Source of the DNA: Protonemura montana
Taxonomy: Eukaryota > Arthropoda > Insecta > Plecoptera > Nemouridae
Assembly: GCA_947568835.1 (NCBI GenBank)
Contig: OX387609.1
Coordinates: forward strand, 7,207,660-7,271,659
Length of the DNA: 64,000 nucleotides
Reading direction: 5' to 3'
Position 1 is the first letter of the stretch. The number at the start of each line of letters is the position of its first letter. The translations under genes were made by a program, and so were the position numbers. The notes below the pieces were generated by a model. That model was not told the DNA's origin, made no database searches, and was given only the letters and a program-made list of their open reading frames with translations. Below are positions 46,404-58,900 of this stretch, piece by piece.

Positions 46404-49400
46404 TCAAGTCTTCAGGCAGATACTCTCCACGCTCAATGCCGAATACTGCCGACACAGCGGATAGAGCAACCCGCGAAAAAACAACGCCAGCTGTATGTTG
46501 GTAGCCTTGATCTCGGCGGCAAACCGCTCGACGTCGAAATCGGTGACCCTGCCCCAGACGTTGAGATCGCCGAGGACGCGCAATTTCGGACAGAAAGACC
46601 GAAGGTGGGCGGCAGCGGCGATGCTCAGGTGGCAAACGGAGCGGACGAGAAACACACGAAGGTTCTGCGGAGCGCGGTGCGCGAGCGCTGTTGCCAAGAC
46701 ATTGTCGTGAAGTCGGTCCATGGCGCCGCCGTAACCATCTTCCTCAAAGAAGACCTGCGGAGAGACGATTTTTTATTTGTATCGTTTTCTTTACTCTTAT
46801 GCACTTTGTAAGATGATCACTGGATGAAGTATCAGACGACTCATAACACTCAGTACGTCGTTACAATCAATGATCTCAAAAAAACCTGGATAGTCGTTTC
46901 CGTAGAGAAACTTTGAAACCAAGATCGCCATCTTGAGAGTTTCTGATTTTGAGTTTTTTCAAAGAGCCCGTGCAATTTTAAGAGTTGTCATCAGTAGTTT
47001 CGTGGTTTTTGAAGTGTTCACCACTTTAATGGTCAAAATTGATAGAAAACATACAAGAAAAACTCTAAAATTAACATTGAAATCATAGGGACACCTCGGA
47101 TGAAAGGACTACATCAGGTTGCCAATTGCCTGACTTCAATTTTGATCAACTGACTGATTCAATTGTTTCAACTCAATTCTACCTCCCTCTTCTCCACCAT
47201 CCCATATAATAATAAATAATAATATATAAGCAACCAATAATAAGTTGTCCAAACCCTAAAAATCAATGAATCAGCAATAAGTCAATATATTGTTGAATTG
47301 AAAACAATGTTGTGTTTAAGTAACTCCACAACCAACTAAACAAAAAAAAAACTGCAGCGGTATAACGAATCGATCAACATACTACTAACAAAATGAAGCT
47401 AAGGAACGGCAAAAACTTGCAAAAGCCAAATCAAAACAAGCACAATACTGGCCAAAGTTCACTCTACTTTACTCGATCTGCAAGAATCGTGACCGGTAAT
47501 TTTTTTTTTGGATTTCATTGTATTTTTCTTCCCCTGCAGTTTTCAAAGTTTTGTTATCTTGTTATTTTGGTTGATCTTCAATTAATGTGGTTCATATGTG
47601 GTGCTGCAACTAATGACACTACAAATGGGTTTCCTATTATTCAGAGCCTCAGCGCTAATGTCTTCGCGAAAGATACTGACCAATAACTACTAAACCAACA
47701 GAAATAGTGATCGGCTCCTTATGGAGTCATTGTCGTTTTGAATGCTAAAAATTGTATTTAATTATTTCTCACAGATTGCTTGCATTTAAGAAGACTGGTT
47801 TGCATTAAATTATCTTTATTGGTGGTTGGTGCAACCTCTCATTCAATGTGTGAAGGCCTTTGGATTGGACTCTAAGATGGTGGTACCCTTTGCATTTTTC
47901 TAGCCGTGTCAGCACCGGGTTTCCCTTCTTGACAAGATTAGGTTCATCATCACCCACTCCTTCACCAATGCCATAACACCAGCATTCCAAGGCACGAGCT
48001 TTGTTTTGTGCTTTGCCAAGCACAACAAACATATTGATCAATTGTCCCCAGCTGCCACCGCTCCCATAAACAGACTGCCAACCGAGATGCTGCTGAAAAT
48101 ATTGTCATATGTCGGACAGCAAAATCTTTTAAGAACGGCACAAGTGTGTCGGCGCTGGTGCTGCCTCTCCTGCGACTTCACGCTTTGGAGGAACATTTAT
48201 GCAAGTGGTAACTACACTTCAAAGGCAGTTTTTCGTAGCCTCTAACGCTATGACATTATGACTAGTAACCAGTGCTATCTATGACCAGCACAAAATTTTA
48301 AGAACAAAATTCCATCCCTAGAATAATGTCTCAGGTTGTGGCCAACGTCACTTGCCTAATCATCGCATGGCTTTTCCGGGAATTCTATGCCAAGATAATC
48401 AATGGATTATGATTCGATTGCAACCCCACCAGCTTAGCTTGACTTCAGTGCAGGGTATATGAAAGAATATGGCATACTCACAATTTAATTTTAAATTTAA
48501 CATAAAAAATATCCCATCAATTTAAATTTTTTTTGCAGTCATTTTTGTTACCAATTCTGCAAACAGAAAATACTGTCAAACGTATGCGGTTCAATGGTAG
48601 ATTCAACTTTTGGTAGCCATGTAGAGTTGAGATAACCTGACAGAGCTTTTAAATTCTGACTTCTTATGTTACCACAGGTATACCTCTACAACAATCTGGC
48701 AATTAAAACACTATCAAGGAGGTTAACAGCGGCACAAGACCAAATTTTGAATCAATGTCCTTTCAATGTCTCTTTCTAGAACTACACCACAGCTTCAGAT
48801 CAACGACACGGTTCCCCTTTTGCAGGCACTGACTTTTCGACGAGCCAACTCGTCAGCATAATCAAGAGCCAGCCTCGGCTCCAGAGAGTGACCTTGTGCC
48901 ATCGCATAGACTGCGATGAAGTTCTGACGGCGATCGGCCAGTACTCACAACACCTCAAGTGCCTGTCCTTACTTCAATGCCGAGGAAGGCCCGGCCGCAG
49001 AAACATCCGAACGCCGCCGTTGATGCGGGTGCGTTTGTGTACAGTTTTTTGATATGAATCCCCACACAAATCGCATGGTGATTTTTTGTTTCTTCTTAAG
49101 CAAAATAACCTCGCTTGGCTTGACATTTACTGCCGTTCGTCAGGTACTTAAGAAAAGTCACTCCCTCTCCGAGCTCAAGATTACGGGCACGACTTTCCGC
49201 AGTTGTGCATTTTACAGGTACATACTAAACAACCGCAACTGTAAGCTTTCGCTGATGCACTTGGTAGTACGCCCTTCGCCCCGCGAAATGGATTTCATTG
49301 TAGAAGCACACCAAGAAAATCTATTGCAGATTCTTCCAGCGTTAGGGGAAGAAATATTTCACCTCGATGGGCCAATATTTTAACAATAGTTGTTCGAAAT

Positions 49401-52400
49401 TTACAAGCTGTAGCCGTAGCTACTTCTAGGCTGCTAAAATTGCAGCGTTGTTATGTTTCATTATCTAACTTTGATACGTTTTTGATAAGTATTATTTTTA
49501 AAGGTCAGAAACTGTCCTCTGTACCTAACAGATTGATAATTGTATACATTTTATGAAATATACTTTTTATGGGATGTTTATATGATTCCATTTGTATTTG
49601 TAGTTAGCTTGATAAAAAAAAGGGTTGCTTATGCACGTGCTCTCGATTTTATAAAAAAAAACTATGGATTACCCCTTATACCTTCTAGGCTTGGTTAGGT
49701 TCATAACCAAACTCGTTATCATCCACTCATTTATGGACTTGCTATTAGACCAGTGTCGCAGGCCAGTTGTCAAAGCACTTTTATGTTAAGCCGTACTAAT
49801 AAATCAAATATACTAGAGAGCTTAAAAAAGCCAATAAAAGACACAAAATTAGCTTTTACTTATCAGCTCATGCAAACAAAATAATTCTATCAGGCAAGAT
49901 GTATTGAAATTTGAAACTATCAATTGAAAAGGGTATTTACTGACTGAAGAAAAATAAAAAATAATAAGAATCAATCCAAGATGGGAATTTAGAGAAAATA
50001 TAGAAAATATTATTGCGCTTGGGTATACAGCGATAGGAAAGGTGTGTATGAACCATGAACAAAGAAAGAGAATTAATGTAATTTGGTCAAAGCTAGAATG
50101 GAGGCAAATGAAACAGGGGAATGTGAGTTGCGGCAATGAGGATGAGAGACAAACATTAATTATAAAAATTGATTAAACTAGATCTCCTAGCCAAATTCCT
50201 CGGATATTTAAAAACAAAAATGCTGTCCCTAATCCCCATAAAAAAATTGAGGTAATCAAGGTGTGCACCCTGCAAACACGTCTAAACAGTGCTGTGAAAT
50301 CACAAAAAACGCAGCCAGAGGCAAGTAAATTGTATAAACATGAAAAATGTTCGCTAACCTCAAAGTGCTCCAGCTTTTTGGCGTAACACAACAGCGCGCC
50401 GACGGTCTCGTTGGAGCAGAGACGTACGCGACAGGTGGTAAGCTTCGGCAGGTAATTAATGGTGTCCTTCCATCCGGTGCCCTCGACAGTAGCCCCGAGT
50501 TCTTCCAGGTTGGGGCAGAACACCGCCAGCATACCCAGGTCCACTGCGTGGTTCTGAATAAAGGTTAGGTTTCAAAGTTATTAATTAATTTATTACAGGT
50601 CATTCGACCAGGCTTACATCTAGGGTTGCTAGATTTGAAAAGTTACCAGGCAGAACAGAAATATGAAGTGCGCAAAATAATTTGTTATTTTATTTAGTTA
50701 TAATTTAAAGAACAATAGGTTTCTTTATAATAGCTGCAAATTTTTCGTGCTAAATTAAGTTCCATTTGTGAAATATTTTAATTTAACATCACATTTAACA
50801 TAGAATGGTAGCAAAACCAGAAATCAGCATGTCATCTATCGATGGGACGCTCCTACCTGGTCGACGAGCTCGAGCTTGCTGAGTTTCTTCCCGTGCGTGG
50901 CCAAGTACAACTCTAACTTCCCTACGTAGTTGTTGAAGTCAAAGTCAAGCGTCAACTGCGTGATGTTGCTCAACTGGCTGACACTCGAGAGATGCGAGGC
51001 CTGTACCGACAGCGATTATTGTAACAATTTCTTTTTAATTTGTCCAAATTGCCCAAACAGAGACTCGACCTATATCTCCACCTATTGGGGGTGGGCGCGG
51101 GTGTGAGCAACACCCACGATAGGTGTTCGTGGGTTCATTGAGTCTCCGTTCCAACGTCAAATTTTGAGAGGGTGTAGTGTTCCTAATAATAAAAGAGCGG
51201 GTTGAAGTTTTGAGTTTCCATCTGAGAGGCTATTGGTCCACGTGCGTACCTGGGTGTATAGATTTGTGAGATGTGGCGCCACCTTGTTGAGGGAGGCTGC
51301 TTTGTTCGGCGGCAGGCTCGTGTCCCACAAAGCTGTCAGGCTCAGTGACAGGTCACGGCTGTGGATCAGACTCAGGATTGCGTCGCCAACGTTGCTAAAA
51401 ACGGGCAAGGTGCATCCACGTTAGTTGCGATTTCCTTGGTAGATTCAACGTCTAATAGCATATCTTTGAGGTGCTTTTTGTTTTATTGTAGATATTTTAT
51501 ATTTTATTATTAACAACACTAAAACCGTTCCAAAAATAGATGCCCAAACGCAGACCCCGATCTCCACCTTTCGCGGGTGTTGCTCTGAACCATTGAGCTA
51601 TCTGGACACTGGATTCTTGAGACGATTTTAGTGTATTTGATGAGAATGACAGTTCTCCAAGGAGTTTCTCCAAGGAGTTCTCCAAGTCCGCGTTTGGGCA
51701 TCGATTTTTGAGACGATTATAGTGTTGTAAACAATAAAATACACCGCGCATTGCAAGCGTTTGCAATTTAAATAAGATTTCATCCTGATATTTTATATAT
51801 TTATTTCTGTAATTGCATGCAAGTATGTTATTTTTATTGTCTGCTAATATGCAACGCCATATTTGGACAATATACGTTAAATGAAATACTAGAAAGTTTA
51901 CCACTTTCTCAGCTCTTAGACATAAAGTTAGTTAAAAACAATTGCTGCAGTGAAATTCATATCTGTAGATGAGGGCAAACTGAGGGCCGATTTCATCAAC
52001 GCCATTTAAAACGCTCTCAAACTAAGTTTAGGGGTGATTTTAACCGGCACGCCGCACGGTTATTTGCTCTAAAAAAATTATATTTTAATAACCACAAACC
52101 GAAAAATCGAGACAACACACAAACAACGAGAAAAAAATCGTTTTTAAAAATGTTGCTTCAGAACAGAATATTTGGTTACTTGGAAATACAAACATATTAT
52201 CAATGGGACTTGTTACTCTGACCTCCAAATGACAATATAGAAATTAAACTGCCCCATCCTTCGAGGTTTAAATATTCAATGACAATTACAGCAAAGAGAA
52301 AATAGTGATGGCTGCCATGGCTGCTAAATAAAATTTCTTTTATGTGACAGAACAAAGCCTTCCTGAATCATCACCAAAATCAAATTTAAATTTACACGTT

Positions 52401-54560
52401 TTTTTGTGTATTTATCTAAACATCTTCTTTCAAATCTTTCAAAATGTCGATCAAACGGGAAAAATCAATTTTGGCCTAAATAACCTCTCTTAAACGCCGA
52501 CTAAGCAATATTTAAACGGCGTTGGTGAAATCGGTTGTCAAGAGTTGAAAAATATTCGAAAAGAGAATCTAAGGACTTAAACTTTTTTTGGTGCATTTAT
52601 GTTTACAAAAAGAACAAAAATCAAGAGCTAAAAACCCACTACGGTTTTCAGACTCAAGTTTAGTTTATCTAACTTTAAGAGTAGTTTTGAGAAAAACTAT
52701 TAACAACTGAATGTTTTAATGCAAAGGTCTGGTTTTACCGAAATCTCTACTCTCAGACCAGTTGACGTGTTAGTTGAAACTATTGTCATGACGAATTCCA
52801 ATCACATGCAGTGAAATTCAAATGTTTCTGTGGGCTTAAGGTCTAACATATATTTGGAAATGTTAGTAAATTCCAAACTATGCAAAAAACAAATAATACA
52901 ATTAGTTGTTTTTTACTTAGAATTAAAAAAACCGTTGTAAATGGTTTTTTTCAAAGGTAAAAACCTCTTTAAAAACAACTTGCTATGCATTGAATGTCAC
53001 ATGCTCAACTTACCGATAGTAGATGAAACCTCCGAGAGACTTAAGGTTTGGTAAGAACAGCAACAACACAGCTACGCTGAACTCTGTCGTGTTGGTATCC
53101 TGGATACGGACTTTCATCAGTGTCTTGCAGCAAGCGTTCACCTCTGTCGGCTCGATGCCGAACATGGAGTCCACCAGCGAGCTGGCGTCTAGTACTCCAT
53201 CGAGGGGGAACGGCTGACACTGCTCTGGATGCTGGTCAGCGAATCATGGAGAAACATCGAGGCTATTCAGCGCTGGCTTTTATCGATTTTTATTAAATTA
53301 AACCGATGGATATTTATGGTAATTGGGGCAATCTTTTAGATATTTCCATGGTGTGGTAGGTTTAAGTGGGTATTTGTATTTGTACTTTGCATTTTTATTT
53401 CTCTTACAAATGTGCATTTGCTGCACTGTGGTAAGGTACATACCTACTACATTGAACAAATATAGTTACACAAAATATAAAAATTTTGCTAGGAACACAT
53501 AATTGTAAAGAACTTGTATAATTTTATTTATCTTATTTAATGTTGTTCCTACAATTAGTTTGACTTAAAAAATAAAAAATATGCAAAAACTGGAGAAGAT
53601 CTAAATAAATAAATAAATACAAAAATAAATAATTGATTCGAGTTCAACAGTTATGTTTGTTGTATGAATATTTCAGATATTAGAATAAGTCAAAACACAT
53701 TTATTTTTTTCTGGGGTGCTAGAAATTCAGCAATCGAGCATACCTTTCAATTTGGTAAGTAGTGACTTACCGCTAGCAGACAAAGAATCTACATTTATAA
53801 CCCACACTAAGTTTCAAACCCTGTTCAAATACAATTATCCCAGTTATCCTGAGTTCTTACCTTGAAGCAGAGCTGCTTAAGTCCCCCGTCGTCGACCAGC
53901 CACGATGAAGCAACGTCGAGATGTTGAAGCAACGGAGCGTGCCGTCCAAGAAGGCGCAAGACCTCATTGTCGCAGACTGAATTCAGCGTAACGGTGAGCA
54001 AAGCTTCGGCAAGACCCGTGCGAAGTACGTGATACAGGGGTGTGTTCACGTAATCCGAATTGTAACGGAAAGAATCTCCAAACATGTTCATGTAACGTCG
54101 TTTTCCGCTGTGTAAATCTACTTTGACGGTCAATTCTTGTAGACCTGTTGCACCGCATTGGTCTAAGATGGCAAAAAGTCTTGTGCAAGGATCGACCGCA
54201 ATGAAATCATTGTCTTCTCCCAAAGGGAGTAAACGTTTAATTCCTTTGTCCAACAAAATTGCCAGCAGGTCCAAAACCACGTATGGTCGATTTCTGTCAA
54301 AGACAAGAATAAAATCTCATTTATCAAAAAGGTGACAAATAATTTGTAGTACTGAAACAGTTGAGAGATCTGTTATACCTGTAAGTCTTGATGGCAAGAT
54401 GAATCAAATGCTGTCGTATTCCAGCATGTAATGTCGCTTGAATTACTTTACGAATTTCTGAAACGGACTGTGATGACCTCCTGAGACTTTTGTAGAGCTG
54501 TTGCAATGTTGCATTGAGACTAGACATGTACAAAGTTTTGACTCCCATCAATTCTGGCAT
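46404..54560 (-). CDS. Leucine-rich-repeat protein of unknown function, 7 coding exons
   Basis: Exons: 54560-54379, 54293-53861, 53213-53014, 51394-51250, 51000-50857, 50553-50359, 46754-46404; 549 aa with consistent phases. The high-coordinate end of the third exon is ambiguous (53213 or 53219). The protein is an irregular LRR solenoid of the kind found in F-box/LRR proteins (LLQHLDVASSWLVDDGGLKQL, FCPNLEELGATVEG, LRVLGDLNVWGRVTDFDVERF), preceded by a helical N-terminal 60 residues. I see no F-box, membrane segment or signal peptide. A 3' splice site about 9 bp before the ATG and a strong donor at 54717 imply a 5' UTR exon near 54717-54850. The last intron (46755-50358) contains a complete F-box gene on the opposite strand. 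Many arthropods carry lineage-specific LRR genes like this; the function is unknown. Confidence 0.75.
47393..49383 (+). CDS. F-box protein nested in an intron of the LRR gene
   Basis: Exons: 47393-47495, 48052-48207, 48826-49028, 49144-49383; 233 aa. A basic, Asn/Gln-rich 35-residue N-terminus is followed by an F-box at about 38-84 (INRLPTEMLLKILSYVGQQ, LLRTAQVCRRW, LWRNIYAS), which binds Skp1 in SCF ubiquitin ligases. A short LRR-like substrate part follows (LVSIIKSQPRLQRVTLCHRIDC, HLKCLSLLQCRG, HSLSELKITGT), ending HLDGPIF. It lies entirely inside intron 6 of the minus-strand LRR gene. Exon 3 has a second in-frame acceptor at 48799, which would add nine residues. A SINE-like repeat ends just upstream of exon 2. 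The substrate is unknown. Confidence 0.8.
47915..48036 (+). repeat. Dispersed repeat 'GGTTAGGTTCAT', copy b
   Basis: GATTAGGTTCATCATCACCCACTCCTTCACC and the following CACCAGCATTCCAAGGCACG match copy a (488) and copy c (49680). It lies in F-box intron 1 and ends about 15-20 bp before exon 2. Confidence 0.5.
48588..48690 (-). repeat. Single monomer of the 114-bp repeat family
   Basis: TTCAATGGTAGATTCAAC, TTTGGTAGCCATG, CCTGACAGAGCTTTTAAATT and TATGTTACCACAGGTATA match the inverted array at 31690. It lies in F-box intron 2. Confidence 0.7.
49680..49812 (+). repeat. Dispersed repeat 'GGTTAGGTTCAT', copy c
   Basis: CTTCTAGGCTTGGTTAGGTTC through CCACTCATTTATGG and GACCAGTGTCGCAGGCCAGTTGTCAAAGCA is the best-preserved copy and ends in an A-rich AATAAATCAAATAT tail. 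It lies in the last LRR intron, downstream of the F-box gene. Confidence 0.6.
51060..51200 (+). repeat. SINE-like composite, copy at 51.1 kb
   Basis: It contains GTGTGAGCAACACCCACGAT, then GTGGGTTCATTGAGTC (box B-like GGTTCATTG), and ends GAGAGGGTGTAGTGTTCCTAATAATAAAA. The left part, GCCCAAACAGAGACTCGACC-TATCTCCACC, is the reverse complement of a segment that the neighbouring copy at 51.5 kb carries in sense orientation. It is adjacent to the LRR exon ending at 51000. Confidence 0.5.
51510..51790 (-). repeat. tRNA-like SINE composite, copy at 51.5 kb
   Basis: On the minus strand, TAGCTCAATGGTTCAGAGCA (51600-51581) is a good tRNA-type box A, followed by a degenerate box B region (GGTGGAGATCGGGGTC), then TTTGGGCATC and a tail TTTTAGTGTTGTTAATAATAAAATA. 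A second tail-like segment and the 'AAATAAGATTTCAT' core extend to 51790. It is not a functional tRNA gene. It lies in the LRR intron between exons 53213-53014 and 51394-51250. Confidence 0.5.
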
Positions 54561-55903
54561 GTTGAATACTGGAAATAATGTTAAAAATATTATGTAAATG
54601 ACAGGGCAATGCACATGTATCTTGGCCTTGGCCTTGACCCCCACCCAAGTCATTCTCAAGGTGGAGAACCCACACCCTTTAAACCTATAATAATATTGAT
54701 CTTTTAAGTAACTTACCGGTGAGATCAGGTCGTGAATTCCTTCAAAATGTCGTGACACCGTCAATCTTTTGCTTATAGTTACCGTCCTGCTTATTTTATG
54801 TAAGAAACTTCTTAGATATTCATCCTAACGTTTTCACTCTCTTCGGTGAAAATGACGTATTTAGACATGGTTGTTGAGTGGACGTGATGTGGGGAAACTG
54901 ACTAAACTACCTGTCAAATGTGCAGGAAAGAGAACTCGAGAAATAGTACAACTCTAATATATGCTTTTCTTATCTACTTAAACTATTTGACAATCTTAAA
55001 ATTCATTATCTCCTAATTAACGAAATTATATCGACCTGGAGGACACAAAAACAATTTATATCAAATAACGAATAATCTTGGATGATAACCCTGCGCCCGG
55101 TCTGCGATGCGCAGTCGTGTTTACACATTGGTTGGAGTTACGTCAAATAATTTCTGTTCCTCCCGAAATTATTATATAAATGTAAGTATTTTTTTATATT
55201 TTAAGTCCGGCACCTACCTGCAAAGTTCTGGTTATTATTTGGCCATAAATCCGCACAGATTTCGCCCTAAAAATCAATTATTTGCCATTTATTTGGGCTC
55301 ATCATTGCGAAGTCGCCATTTTGTAGCCTATGCAGCCGGGCTCGTGAATACTTTGTCAAATTATTTAATATCGGCTAATTTTTGCTCAACTTTCAGTCTG
55401 CTTCCAGCATATACTGTTATTATTCATTTATACCTTTCATCAAACGTATTTTTTCCAGAATAGGTTTCTAAATTCCTGTCGGCTGACAATTTGGCAAGAG
55501 CCATTTTTAGGCCTATTCTTCATCTTGCTAGACAGGAGTGTCTAGTCGGGAAAACGAAATCTACTTTAAATAGTATCTTCCCTTTTTATTTTGTCATATC
55601 TAAATTTAGATCTTGAGAACGCAATTATCATATTTTCATGAAAAAAGCAGTCAAGTCAGTTCAGTGATCTAAAGGAACTTTTAAGCAGAATAAGAAATTC
55701 TCTTAGAAAGAGAAGTCTGGTTCCTACCCTAACAAAAAAAAAACTAGACATGTCATATAAATTTACACGCTATCACATTGACGGTGATTTACAGGATGTA
55801 GGCCCGGCCTGAGTCTTCAAGTACTTCATGAAGATAAACATTAACTGAAATAGCTAATTAGGTTTTATACAATTGGGACTTTTGCGAGTCATTAGCGATC
55901 ACA
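54561..55903. promoter_or_regulatory. Divergent region between the LRR gene and USP9X
   Basis: The two start codons face away from each other across 1.34 kb. The LRR side probably holds one 5' UTR exon (ending with donor ACCG/GTAAGT at 54717). The USP9X side should hold its 5' UTR. No repeats or core promoter motifs are clear; a frame at 55107-55463 has no recognisable content. Confidence 0.4.
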
Positions 55904-58900
55904 ATGACGATCGTAACACGAGGTCAAGGCGTAAGCATTGACCCTCCGGATGGACAAACAACCAACCAGGTAAGTAAAAAGTGATACTAGGTGATATAGT
56001 AAATTTATCTTATCTGTAGTGCATGTTTTATTAAAATATCCATATCAGAGCCACATGAATTTGTTTCCACAAGTTCTAATAGTAAAAATAGCTCTTTGGA
56101 GATTTGAAATGTTTTGTCTTAGTAAAAATACAGCATGTAGGTACAGTTCAGGTTAGTATTGTATTCTTAACATACTTTTGGTCTTTTCTTTAGAATTCGC
56201 CTAGTGCTACAGGCAGCTCTGATGTGAGCAGTGAAACTCTCGCGTCAGAGACTATTATAGCAACTCCTAACAACAGCGAAGTGATCTTGGATGAATCTAT
56301 CACCGAACCTGATTTCCCGCATGCGAAGTTAGCTTTGCTCGATGACAAGATATCAAGTCCTCGTTGGGTTGTGCCTGTGTTACCTGAACAAGAGCTGGAA
56401 ACTCTTTTGACTGTCTCCATTGACCTATGTCGGAAAGGTTTGTAATCAATATGGTACTTTCTTAGCCTTCTTAACACAGGTAAATTTCATGAGTACATTA
56501 CTTACATTTGATTTTTTTTCAGGTCTAGATATTCATAGTGAGGCATGTCAACGGTTTTTCCGTGAAGGGTTGACTGTTTCTTTTACAAAGATTCTCACAG
56601 ACGACGCTGTCAATAGTTGGAAGTTCAATATCCACCAGTGCATTTACCAAAATTGCGAGAGACTGATTGAACTGTGTGTTGTGAAATTGTCTCAGGATTG
56701 GTTTCCATTACTTGATCTCCTGGCTATGGTTCTCAATCCAAACAACAAGTGAGTTAATGTTTTCACATATTTAACTTGATCCTCGTTCTTTGACATTGTT
56801 TCAACGTAAAAAAAAAATCGAACCTAATCTATGCCAATAAAGCTATGCTTGGGGTGGTTGACCAGTAAAACTGTGAATTACATTTAAGATCTATCATCCT
56901 TTACCGACGTGGCGAAATAGGTTTCATTATTTTTTTGTTTTACCTTTAAAGTCTTGTTTATCCAGAAGTCGCTTTGCTAAGTTGATTATCTGCAACCTAC
57001 AGATTTCCTCTCTTTTAGGTTAGCTTGGGTGCTTATTCAAATGTCAAAAAGGCAACCTTCAGAATTTTAAAGTATATCATTTTATAAAACAAGCTTTTAG
57101 ATTTGCTTTGAATTGCACCATTTAAATTCTACCTGACTACCGACCACAAAACTCCTCATCTGCTGATCCCAGTATTCCTTTTAATGCTTTGTGAAAATGA
57201 CCGCCATACTTCTAGAACTCTGTTTGTAAAAATGTACTGATAAATTGTCTACAGTTTAGTCAGACGTACTTAGTATATCAAACATTTTAATTGGAAGGAG
57301 AGCGACACTGAAAAAAATGTGCAGTCAAAGTGAGATACGAAACCGTGATTTCCTAATTGCTGGTTGGGAAACCTACCAATAATCCTGCAACTGTCAAATT
57401 CACCAAAGTTTCCATAACACTCTGTCATGATGTACGATGATGTATTAGATTATCATCATACTCTGTTATCTAACAACCCCCTCTTGCCCGCCAGTTGTTT
57501 GTTGGCCCCAACTTATGTGGGACTGCACTCTCATATATAGGTTAGGTTACGTTTATTTGCGCCTTATCTTTAAACGAGGTCATAAAATGGTGCAATCTGT
57601 CGCTCAGCGCCAGAGAAAGGTTCCAGTTTCATTCCTCACGCTCTTATCACTGCTATCCAACCTTTCCAAACAACCGTAGCATTGATGATTCACATAACCA
57701 ACTAACAAAATTCAACGACGTTTCGACACATTTGAAATGTGCATCTTTTTCCCCACAGATTCCACTCGTTTAACAGCGCCAAGCCCAGCGAGTCTGTGCC
57801 GCCCAGCTCGAGTCTAACAGACGACGAAATCTTTGCCCGCCCTTCCGCCGACTCGAGAACCCCGCGAGGGTGGCTGGTCGACCTCCTCAATCTTTTCGGT
57901 CGGCTCGGAGGCTTCCAGACGCTCATGGAACGATTCCAAGGCGGGAAGAACTTGTCGGTAACCGTTATACACGCGTTGCTCAAGCCGTTCGGGCAGTGCT
58001 CCGAATTGCTGACGGTTGGGACGATCGTCAAGTACTTGACGCCCGTGTTGGTGAGTTAGTCGTGAATTTGTTGATCCAGTTTCGTTCCAGTTTCTGGTTC
58101 CCTTGTTCGTTTCATGTCCTTGACACTTGAATTCAATAACCTTGTTATTCAAACTAAAGTTTACCTGATAAGATATCTCTGCTAAACATTTTGCTGTTAA
58201 CTGCCTTTTACTGCATTCATATATTTTACAGACAGATGTAACATTTCTTTATGTGATATCTCCATTATATTGTGTTTGAGTCCTGTCTGAAATTATTTTG
58301 GTGTCCTGTCTAATTCTCTAGCTCTGTAGTAGTTATTCATTAGTTCATTTTTTATGATCTTAAACTTGGTTGGAGTGAAAACTTTGATATAGATAAATCA
58401 CCTAAGGTATGTTTCTAAATAGTGTTGTCAAGTATTAGGTCCTTCTCATTATGGCATCTTCATTGGTTGATGCAAACTAGGTTGTTTTTTCACGACAGCT
58501 TACACCTTACCGTTTTTAGGAAATGGTTCCAACGATCTTGGATAACCTCACGGACGAGGAACTTAAGAAAGAAGCAAAGAACGAGAGCAAAAACGACGCA
58601 ATCTCGTCCATCATCAAGTCGTCGAAGGCTCTCTTCTCTCGGATCCCCAACCAGGATGAGATGGTCAAGAGCCTCGAGATTTTCCGACTCAAAATGATAC
58701 TCAGGTGGGTACTTGAAACAATACTCGGTGAGCTGTGATTTTAGGAAGATCAAGCTTATTTTCTACTTGCTGAACTAGTTTTACAGGTTTTTTTATGACA
58801 GGCTTAAATAGCTTCACTGTAGAGCACTATCGATAATTTAAAAGCTGAAATGTGTCTAAGACCTAGCCAAATCACAGATTATTCCAAACTATCTTCAACC

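Noticed and set aside
46143-46811. 222-codon plus-strand ORF
   Set aside because: It is antisense to the last LRR exon (46754-46404), whose sense frame shows an LRR pattern and clean splice phase.
51581-51640. Possible tRNA gene on the minus strand
   Set aside because: There is a good box A but no proper box B, no cloverleaf and a SINE-type tail, so I treat it as a SINE head.
54717-54764. Upstream coding start for the LRR gene (ATG at 54764)
   Set aside because: Joining this frame through donor 54717 to the acceptor before 54560 puts the next exon out of frame, with an early stop; 5' UTR is more likely.
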